NCBI GenBank assembly: GCA_913061245.1 | Contig: CAJXTO010000039.1 | Span: 1-11,742 of the forward strand | Reading direction: 5' to 3' | Source: an uncultured Oceanospirillales bacterium | GTDB lineage: Bacteria; Pseudomonadota; Gammaproteobacteria; Pseudomonadales; Litorivicinaceae | Length of the DNA: 11,742 bases | Shown: positions 6,408-11,742 of the stretch, piece by piece | Position numbering within the stretch: position 1 is the stretch's first letter | How the letters are laid out: every line of letters begins with the position of its first letter | Position numbers and translations under genes: made by a program | The notes under the pieces: model-generated | The model's database searches: none | Told to the model about the DNA's origin: nothing | What the model saw: only the letters and a program-made list of their open reading frames with translations

Positions 6408-7117
6408 TGCAAACACTGCCACCGGAGGAATCGCGTAAGATTCTGGATGCAATGGGCATCCCGGTGGTGGTCCTTCGTGACCGTCCTATTGATCGAGTAG
6501 CGTCTGAGTCAGAGCCTACTCCCGCTGAGTCTGTATCAAGGAAGACAGCCTCCGATTTGATTCAAGCGCTCGACTCGAGTCCGTCCAATGTTTCTGAAAT
6601 AAGTGAAGTCATAGCGCCTGATAAGGAAAACGTCAGGGAGGATGCCCTTTCAGATCCATCAAGCACATCACCTGACGTGAGCCTCCCGACATCTGAAGAA
6701 AAGCCGCTCCGATTCACTCTAGTCAGTGCGGTATCTGCTGATACGCTGTTAGCGTGTGAACTTCCCGAGTGGGCCGGTGGACTGTTGGAAGGTCGTTTAA
6801 CCGGACTATGTGCCGACCTCCTGCGTACGCTTTCTCCATCCGCTCAAGATGTGGATTGGCAATATTTTCACTGGCCGATTTCAGGGATCAAGGATCATAG
6901 TCATGAAGCCGCCATTGATGCTTTGGATGCATGGTTGCACCGGCGTTGGGCTGAAACCACCTCCACAGATCCTGTCATTGCCCTCGCTGTCTCTCAAATC
7001 GATCTCTCGTCGATTTTTTCTGATGCCTTGGTGCTCCCATCATTAGAGGAGCTTGCTGTCTCAAGTGACGCGAAGCGTCTCGCATGGGGAGTCATGCGAG
7101 AGCAGTCTCGTGGCTGA
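6407..7117 (+). CDS. Divergent HolD-like protein (putative DNA polymerase III psi subunit)
   Basis: This 236-aa soluble protein has no strong family signature. Its plan fits HolD: an N-terminal piece (about 10-27, ILDAMGIPVVVLRDRP) resembles the E. coli psi segment LQQLGITQWSLRRP, which contacts the clamp-loader collar. A C-terminal body (about 100-236) has RFTLVSAVSADTLLACELP, a DLLRTLSPSAQDV stretch and a final helix with LAWGVM, in the same order as psi. In E. coli holD directly precedes rimI, as here. The difference is a roughly 70-residue linker (28-99) rich in Ser, Glu, Asp and Pro, predicted disordered, which makes it much longer than E. coli psi (137 aa). The overlap with leuA is 1 nt (TAATG) and with rimI 8 nt. 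The assignment rests on weak similarity recalled by eye plus gene order; if wrong, it is an unknown rimI-linked protein. Confidence 0.55.
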   Translation: MQTLPPEESRKILDAMGIPVVVLRDRPIDRVASESEPTPAESVSRKTASDLIQALDSSPSNVSEISEVIAPDKENVREDALSDPSSTSPDVSLPTSEEKPLRFTLVSAVSADTLLACELPEWAGGLLEGRLTGLCADLLRTLSPSAQDVDWQYFHWPISGIKDHSHEAAIDALDAWLHRRWAETTSTDPVIALAVSQIDLSSIFSDALVLPSLEELAVSSDAKRLAWGVMREQSRG

Positions 7118-7580
7118 AGCTCTGTCGTTTCGCTTGATGGAAGAATCAGATCTTGATGCGGTCTGTGATCTCGAGGCTCGTGCCTACGAATTTCCTTGGT
7201 CGCGCGCGATCGTTGGTGGTTGCACGACAGTTCCCTACAGAATCTGGCTTGGATTTCGTCCTGGCGAATCAACTCATATTTCTCAGGCTTTTTTATCGAT
7301 CACTTTAGATGAGGCGCACATACTGAATGTGTCAGTTGAGCCTGCGCTTCAAGGACAGGGGTTTGGTGGGCAGATGCTGAATCATCTGATCGAGGATGCA
7401 CGCGAGCAAGGTGCTCGACAGATGTTTCTAGAGGTTCGTGAATCAAATCAAGCGGCGATGCAGATGTATCTCAATCATGGATTCAACGAAATCGGGCGAA
7501 GACGGAATTACTATCCGACAGCCGCGGGGCGCGAAGACGCGCTGGTCTATGGTTTGCAGCTACGATTTGATCAAGTCTGA
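7110..7580 (+). CDS. rimI: Ribosomal protein bS18-alanine N-acetyltransferase
   Basis: A single GNAT domain that acetylates the N-terminal Ala of ribosomal protein bS18 (some homologues act on other N-termini). It follows E. coli RimI along most of its length: ARAYEFPWS near the N-terminus, ILNVSVEPALQGQGFGG with the acetyl-CoA-binding Q-x-x-G-x-G at 81-86, LEVRESN with the expected catalytic Glu108, MYLNHGF with Tyr120, and the family tail RRNYYPTAAGREDALVYGL. GTG 7110 is chosen because GAGAG (7098-7102) is 7 nt upstream and the 156-aa product matches RimI (148 aa). A TTG at 7053 would add 19 unrelated residues. It overlaps the HolD-like gene by 8 nt, so both are probably translated from one mRNA with leuA. 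Its 3' end overlaps the opposing fabY by 21 nt. Confidence 0.93.
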   Translation: MAEALSFRLMEESDLDAVCDLEARAYEFPWSRAIVGGCTTVPYRIWLGFRPGESTHISQAFLSITLDEAHILNVSVEPALQGQGFGGQMLNHLIEDAREQGARQMFLEVRESNQAAMQMYLNHGFNEIGRRRNYYPTAAGREDALVYGLQLRFDQV

Positions 7581-9401
7581 GTATTTTGTTTTGGCCTGAT
7601 TCAAGGTCATGCTGCTTCCAAATCCTGGTACGTTGATTGAATCTGGACCCATTTCAATATCCGAACCTTCGACAATATTTTCGCCATAGTGGTAAAGGAT
7701 TTCGATCGTGCCTCGATCGATCTCGTGACGATAGCGTTCCTGTCTGGATTGCACTTCGTCAGACCCTTCTAGGTGAATTGCTCCGTGACGTGACTTGAGA
7801 AGCTCCGCGGTGGCCTCCGGGGATAAGACTGCCGCTGTGGCATTATTTCCACCGAAACCCTTGGCATTGATCAATGCGGCTGAGATTCGTTGCTCCCTCG
7901 ATTTCAATACGAAATCAAGCCCGTCTTGAATGACATCTGGAGCTAAGGATTCTGTTGTTTGAATACCAGGTGCAATTTGTGATGCAAATGCACCTAAACT
8001 GACAGCCAATTGATCGCCGCCTGCAGTTCCTTGCGAGTGGCCGAGTTGGCTCTTTACAGCACTGACTGACCATGCATCGAGACCGAATGCGGTTGCAACC
8101 CGCGACAGTACATCGGATTCCGTGACTCGGTTCTGTGGTGTACTTGTTCCATGGGCTTGAACCAGGGTTTCGTTCGCGAGCGCGCTATGTCCAAGCAGGT
8201 CTCGAATACTTGCTGCTGCTTGCGCGAGTGTTAAATAGTTACCTGCTCCTGGCGCGGAAATACTCCGCTTTCCACCATCAGCATGGCTCGCTACAGAGGG
8301 TACGGATCCATAGATCGTTGCGCCGAGTTCAATTGCTAACTGATCATCCATTAGAATGACGTACTGGCTCGACTCACCCATGGTGAATCCACAGTTCAGA
8401 CCAAATGGGCGACTTGTTTTTCTGTAATCGGGTGTTTCATGGGCGCCGAGTCCATCAAGTTCGCGTAGCCCCTGATCTTCTGCAAGGGCTCCCATCGCAC
8501 GGAAGCCTTCAATGACTTCAGGAGTAATTGGGCAGTCTGCGCCACCCACGATTGCGATCTTGTAGCGTCCTTCCTGAATCCCATCGACCGCGTTGTGCAA
8601 GTTGTATAAGAAGCTTGCGCACGCCCCCATGCTTGCGCCTGAACGGCCTAGACTGCCGAGTACATAGGCATTACTGAAATCGGCAGGCATTTGAGGGTAG
8701 CCAAGAGGTAATTGCTTTGATGTCGTACGCTTCCCAAGGAGCGCACTTTTAAGCATTCCACCAAAACCTGATTCGTCCATTTGTCCGATCGAGGAGCCCG
8801 CAAACACGGCGACTTGGTTTGGCGCGATGTGTTGTTTTATTTGGTGCCATTGAAGCCCCGAACTCAACCAGCAATCAGATAGCGCGAATAAAGCTAGCTG
8901 AAGCGTTCTGGGGTGGTTTCTTGATGGATAGAACATATCTGGTCGAAAACCGGTAGGCGCCATGCCAGCGGCCTGCACAGACAGTTTGCGTGTGCAGGGT
9001 TTTAAGACGTCACTCGGTTCAATAACATATTCTGTTAGACGGCCTTCCTTGCGACCAATTGTCCATCCTTGTGGCAGTGGATTTGGTGCTTGCAGAGGTC
9101 CAAGCCAGATACTGGTTGGTTCCTTGGTGTGACCGAGTCGATGTAGAGGAATTTCATCGGGATTAAACCAATCGGGATGAATTCTTCGGATCAGTGTATT
9201 CTCAAGGGCGTGTCGAGCTTGAGCCTCATTCATCGAAATTTCAGGGCCCATACCAATGAGGGCTCCGATTTGGTCAACAGTGCGGGCCTTTTCAGATGGT
9301 GAGAGCGCATCCATGATAAGGCGTCTGAATGCCTGATGGTCTGAGCTCCGGCCCGCGGCGTTGATGCCGCCAAATCCGACGATAAGAGGTAATGCAGTCA
9401 C
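7560..9401 (-). CDS. fabY: FabY-type beta-ketoacyl-ACP synthase
   Basis: A long (613 aa) thiolase-fold condensing enzyme. The catalytic set is complete: Cys261 in GACASFLYN, His417 in QAHGTSTPQNRVTE, Lys450 and His455 in VKSQLGHSQGTAGG, and the glycine-rich NAKGFGGNNA near 513. Unlike FabB/FabF (about 410 aa), it has an N-terminal region of over 150 residues starting LPLIVGFGGINAAGRSS and a C-terminal extension of about 80 residues. Both resemble P. aeruginosa FabY, which starts fatty acid synthesis by condensing acetyl-CoA with malonyl-ACP in place of FabH. GTG at 9401 is chosen because it aligns with the FabY N-terminus and has GGAT a few bases upstream; a TTG at 9437 would add 12 residues without a ribosome binding site. 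It diverges from ampD and overlaps rimI tail to tail. Family assignment is firm; the initiating role is inferred. Confidence 0.85.
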   Translation of the reverse strand: MTALPLIVGFGGINAAGRSSDHQAFRRLIMDALSPSEKARTVDQIGALIGMGPEISMNEAQARHALENTLIRRIHPDWFNPDEIPLHRLGHTKEPTSIWLGPLQAPNPLPQGWTIGRKEGRLTEYVIEPSDVLKPCTRKLSVQAAGMAPTGFRPDMFYPSRNHPRTLQLALFALSDCWLSSGLQWHQIKQHIAPNQVAVFAGSSIGQMDESGFGGMLKSALLGKRTTSKQLPLGYPQMPADFSNAYVLGSLGRSGASMGACASFLYNLHNAVDGIQEGRYKIAIVGGADCPITPEVIEGFRAMGALAEDQGLRELDGLGAHETPDYRKTSRPFGLNCGFTMGESSQYVILMDDQLAIELGATIYGSVPSVASHADGGKRSISAPGAGNYLTLAQAAASIRDLLGHSALANETLVQAHGTSTPQNRVTESDVLSRVATAFGLDAWSVSAVKSQLGHSQGTAGGDQLAVSLGAFASQIAPGIQTTESLAPDVIQDGLDFVLKSREQRISAALINAKGFGGNNATAAVLSPEATAELLKSRHGAIHLEGSDEVQSRQERYRHEIDRGTIEILYHYGENIVEGSDIEMGPDSINVPGFGSSMTLNQAKTKYSDLIKS

Positions 9402-9438
9402 TGTGTTATCCGAGGTTGAAAGGACGTAATGTACCAAG
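9402..9438. promoter_or_regulatory. Short divergent region between fabY and ampD
   Basis: The starts of fabY (-) and ampD (+) are only 37 nt apart, so both promoters must overlap this gap or lie inside the opposite gene. No convincing -35/-10 pair is seen. AAAGGA at 9419-9424 is a good ribosome binding sequence, but it is 14 nt before the ampD ATG used here. Confidence 0.35.
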
Positions 9439-9984
9439 ATGAGGCCCGGTTGTGCTATGCAGAATCATCGCTTTTCTGAAGCTTTGTGGATTCCAAGCCC
9501 ACATTTTGATGAAAGACCCACTGATGAAATTAGCTTAATTGTAATTCATGCAATCTCTTTACCGCCTGAATTACTGAACCCTTTGCCTGTGATGGCGTTT
9601 TTCCAAGGGACGCTTAACCACGAGGCCGATCCCTATTTTGAGGCGCTTAAAGACGTGCGAGTGTCTTCTCATTTGGTCATCGGGCGGGACGGCGATGTGT
9701 ATCAATCTGTCGCGTTTGATAAACGCGCGTGGCATGCGGGGCAGTCTGAATACCAGGGGCGTGCTCGCTGTAATGACTTCAGTATCGGTATCGAATTAAT
9801 CGGGCCTGAAGAGGGGCCTTTTACTGATGCCCAGTATGAGTCGCTCAACACGGTTTGCAAAAAACTGTGTGACGCTTATGCGATCGATTCGAGCCACATT
9901 GTTGGACATCGCGATATTGCACCTGGCCGTAAGATCGATCCAGGTGCAGATTTTGATTACGACAGGATTCGATCGATCAGTTAA
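9439..9984 (+). CDS. ampD: 1,6-anhydro-N-acetylmuramyl-L-alanine amidase AmpD
   Basis: This cytoplasmic zinc amidase releases the stem peptide from 1,6-anhydroMurNAc-peptides during cell-wall recycling; in bacteria with AmpR/AmpC its loss induces beta-lactamase. The 181-aa protein matches E. coli AmpD throughout: PSPHFDERPTDE, VIHAISLPPE, FDKRAWHAGQSEYQGRARCNDFSIGIELIG, and GHRDIAPGRKIDPG near the end. Zinc ligands are His37, His157 and Asp167; the catalytic residues are Glu119 and Lys165. An Ala follows the first zinc His where E. coli AmpD has Asn. There is no signal peptide, as expected for AmpD rather than periplasmic amidases. ATG 9457 is an alternative start (175 aa) with GAGG 12 nt upstream; neither has an ideal ribosome binding site. 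The gene ends on a 4-nt convergent overlap with the permease gene. Confidence 0.93.
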   Translation: MRPGCAMQNHRFSEALWIPSPHFDERPTDEISLIVIHAISLPPELLNPLPVMAFFQGTLNHEADPYFEALKDVRVSSHLVIGRDGDVYQSVAFDKRAWHAGQSEYQGRARCNDFSIGIELIGPEEGPFTDAQYESLNTVCKKLCDAYAIDSSHIVGHRDIAPGRKIDPGADFDYDRIRSIS

Positions 9985-10874
9985 AAGGGTGGCGCGAGCG
10001 CGAGAGCGAGTGGCATCCAAAAGATTGCGCCAATATTGCCTATTAAAACGATCGATGCGACCCGCGTCGGTTCTTGGTTATAACGCTCTGCGACCATGTA
10101 GTTGAGTACACCTGGGGGCAGCGCTGCAAATAGGATGAAGATACTCCACTGTAACGGATCGAGCTGCATCAGAGGTTCCAGACCGTAAGCGATTAATAAT
10201 CCAATGACAGGGCAGAGAATGGCTGCAAATACGCCAACTCCAAGATCGTTTGTTGTCACGTCCTGCATACGGATGCCGAGCGAGAACAGCATCATTGGGA
10301 TGACGATTTGTCCGAGCATATCGATAGGGACTAGTACGAGCTCGGGAATAGCGGTATGCGTAAATCCAACCGCGAGTCCTGCGAATGTGGCTAGGATCGT
10401 TGGTACAGAAATTCGATTCAGTAGCTTGGCCCGGTGGTCAAGAATATAGAACCCAAGCGTGAAGTGGATGAATTGCGAGACAATAAAAATAACGATCGCT
10501 GCAGGCATCGCGACTTCACCGAATGCCAACAAAACAAGTGGTAATGCCAGATTGCCTGTGTTGGTAAACATCATTGGCGGGATCAGTGTTTTCGGCTGAA
10601 TTCCGGTCAGCTTACAGATCGGCCAGACGAGTAATCCTGATCCGAGTACCACGCCCATCGTTCCGAGTGCGAGAGGGATGTACTCGGTTAGGTCGACTGA
10701 CTTCGCGGCAAGTACTGAAAAGATCAACATCGGAACAAAGAGTTCCATATTGATTTGGTTCATCGTTGACATGTTTGGGCGACGCCAACGTCCGTAGGCG
10801 TAGCCGATAATCACAACAATCAATACGGGAATAACACTCCCGAGGATGCGGTCAAGAATGATGTCATTAGACAC
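9981..10874 (-). CDS. AEC-family permease (auxin efflux carrier / MdcF-like)
   Basis: A 297-aa polytopic inner-membrane protein with about ten hydrophobic segments across its whole length. Family features are the first helix ending GYAYGRWRRP, MMFTNTGNLALPL at 101-113 after the loop, the second-repeat segment DMLGQIVIPMMLFSLG (185-200), and ALPPGVLNYMVAERY (251-265) near the end. AEC members in bacteria move small carboxylates such as malonate, malate or lactate; the substrate here cannot be read from sequence. GTG 10874 is supported by AAGGA (on the - strand, 10887-10883) 8 nt upstream. It lies 52 nt downstream of the 2-hydroxy-acid dehydrogenase gene on the same strand, suggesting the two work on the same acid. 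It shares 4 nt with the converging ampD stop. Confidence 0.87.
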   Translation of the reverse strand: MSNDIILDRILGSVIPVLIVVIIGYAYGRWRRPNMSTMNQINMELFVPMLIFSVLAAKSVDLTEYIPLALGTMGVVLGSGLLVWPICKLTGIQPKTLIPPMMFTNTGNLALPLVLLAFGEVAMPAAIVIFIVSQFIHFTLGFYILDHRAKLLNRISVPTILATFAGLAVGFTHTAIPELVLVPIDMLGQIVIPMMLFSLGIRMQDVTTNDLGVGVFAAILCPVIGLLIAYGLEPLMQLDPLQWSIFILFAALPPGVLNYMVAERYNQEPTRVASIVLIGNIGAIFWMPLALALAPPF

Positions 10875-10903
10875 GAGTGGCGTCCTTCAATAATGGCGCT
10901 CAA

Positions 10904-10919
10904 CCCCACTTTCGTGGGG
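10904..10919 (-). other. GAAA-loop hairpin between dehydrogenase and permease genes
   Basis: On the - strand, CCCCAC (10919-10914) pairs perfectly with GTGGGG (10909-10904) around a GAAA tetraloop; two more G-U pairs can extend it. It begins 7 nt after the dehydrogenase stop, but only TTG follows, so it lacks a T tract. It is more likely an mRNA 3'-end stabiliser or partial terminator between two cotranscribed genes than a full terminator. Confidence 0.5.
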
Positions 10920-10926
10920 CCGTTAC

Positions 10927-11742
10927 TTACTTACGGTGAAACCCGTCTGGAACGATGAGGATATCCTGATCGATATCGCTAATGCGAGTGCGTCCGCATA
11001 ATCCCATTGTTGTGTCGAGCTCTTTGTGGATCACTTTGAGTGCATCGGTCACACCTTGTTCACCGTTTGCGCCTAAACCGTAGGTGTAGGCGCGTCCGAT
11101 CATTGTTCCTTTGGCACCTAGAGCGATGGCTTTCAATACATCTTGGCCTGATCGAATGCCACTATCAAACATCACTTCTGTTTTGTGACCGACGGCATCA
11201 ACGATATGCGAGAGCATCCGAATCGAGCTTGAGGCACCGTCAAGTTGACGGCCGCCGTGGTTGGACACCACGATTGCATCTGCGCCGAGATCAGCCGCTT
11301 TTTTCGCATCCTCGGCGTCTAGTATTCCTTTTAAGATGACTTTGCCATCCCACATTTCCATGAGCTGGCCAATCCGTTTCCAATCAAGCGATTGATCAAA
11401 TGCTTCGGCTGTCCAACTACTGAGTGAGGATGCATCACTGACTCCTTTCGCATGGCCGACGATGTTGCCAAAGAAACGACGCTTGGTTCCTAGCATCTCA
11501 AGGCCCCAGCCGACTTTGGTCATCATGTCGGCGATCGACTTCACTGTCAGCTTCGGTGGTGCTGAAAGTCCGTTCTTTAAGTCTTTATGTCGCTGCCCGA
11601 GCATTTGGAGGTCGACGGTAATAACAAGCGCCGAGCAATTTGCTGCCTTGGCTCGTTCCATGAGTCTGCGCATGAAATCGTCATCTTTCAGTGTGTACAC
11701 CTGAAACCAGAATGGATGGTCTGTATGTTCAGCAACGTCTTC
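10927..11742 (-). CDS. FMN-dependent 2-hydroxy-acid dehydrogenase (LldD-like), C-terminal part
   Basis: The reading frame runs off the right edge; 271 residues of an expected 380 or so are present, starting in EDVAEHTDHPFWFQVY. The codon at 11700 is an internal GTG, not a start. This is an alpha-hydroxy-acid oxidase/dehydrogenase TIM barrel: ITVDLQMLGQRHKDLKNG (substrate/FMN loop), the FMN-binding Lys138 in ILKGIL, the catalytic base His162 with Arg165 in SNHGGRQLDG, then FDSGIRSGQDVLKAIALGAKGTMIGRAYTYGL binding the FMN phosphate. The likely substrate is L-lactate or a related 2-hydroxy acid, with electrons passed to quinone or a cytochrome; family members cannot be separated from this part alone, so lldD is not assigned. 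It precedes the AEC permease gene on the same strand. Confidence 0.9.
   Translation of the reverse strand, partial: EDVAEHTDHPFWFQVYTLKDDDFMRRLMERAKAANCSALVITVDLQMLGQRHKDLKNGLSAPPKLTVKSIADMMTKVGWGLEMLGTKRRFFGNIVGHAKGVSDASSLSSWTAEAFDQSLDWKRIGQLMEMWDGKVILKGILDAEDAKKAADLGADAIVVSNHGGRQLDGASSSIRMLSHIVDAVGHKTEVMFDSGIRSGQDVLKAIALGAKGTMIGRAYTYGLGANGEQGVTDALKVIHKELDTTMGLCGRTRISDIDQDILIVPDGFHRK

Noticed and set aside
7053..7109. Longer rimI starting at TTG 7053
   Set aside because: The added 19 residues lie within the HolD-like gene, have no RimI similarity and lack a good ribosome binding site. GTG 7110 fits better.
9429..9479. Mini-ORF of 16 codons (MYQDEARLCYAESSLF) overlapping the ampD start, with AAAGGA just upstream
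   Set aside because: The spacing to AAAGGA is attractive (4 nt), but the peptide has no bias towards any amino acid, no structure follows, and one short ORF with a ribosome binding site is easily chance. It could at most couple translation into ampD.
11698..11742. Complete gene starting at GTG 11700 (- strand)
   Set aside because: The frame stays open to the window edge, and the 14 residues before this GTG (ending HPFWFQ) belong to the conserved dehydrogenase sequence, so the gene is truncated by the window.

Overview
This window comes from a chromosome of moderate GC content, most likely a gammaproteobacterium. The evidence is a HolD-like gene followed by rimI, a long FabY-type ketoacyl synthase, an AmpD of the enteric/pseudomonad type, and an ilvI-ilvH-ilvC-pssA-leuA gene order shared by many beta- and gammaproteobacteria. 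I cannot name a genus. There are no phage, insertion-sequence, CRISPR, rRNA or tRNA features. The content is core metabolism, densely packed, with many overlapping genes.

Left part, + strand (51-4634). ilvI and ilvH encode the two acetohydroxyacid synthase subunits and overlap by 4 nt. ilvC encodes class I ketol-acid reductoisomerase. A clean intrinsic terminator follows ilvC and ends 1 nt before the start codon of pssA (phosphatidylserine synthase). pssA overlaps a gene for a small two-helix membrane protein of unknown function, which is followed 3 nt later by a DUF1330 gene.

Middle, + strand (4635-7580). The only long non-coding gap, 222 nt, lies before leuA. It holds a 17-codon leader peptide with five Leu codons among seven consecutive codons, and a GC-rich hairpin followed by a T tract. 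This looks like a leucine-responsive attenuator (leuL) controlling leuA. Downstream of leuA, with 1-nt and 8-nt overlaps, come a divergent HolD-like protein (putative DNA polymerase III psi subunit) and rimI (ribosomal protein bS18 N-acetyltransferase).

Right part (7560-11742). A FabY-type beta-ketoacyl-ACP synthase on the - strand converges on rimI with a 21-nt tail overlap and diverges from ampD (+). ampD in turn converges, with a 4-nt overlap, on an AEC-family permease gene (-). Upstream of the permease on the same strand is an FMN-dependent 2-hydroxy-acid dehydrogenase gene (LldD-like), cut by the right edge. The last two may form a unit for 2-hydroxy-acid uptake and oxidation.

Functionally, ilvI, ilvH, ilvC and leuA supply the branched-chain amino acid pathway up to 2-isopropylmalate. 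pssA and fabY serve phospholipid and fatty acid synthesis. ampD recycles cell wall. The most interesting signals are the leuL attenuator with its unusual stop-codon position, the pssA start placed directly after a terminator, and the linker-bearing HolD-like protein.
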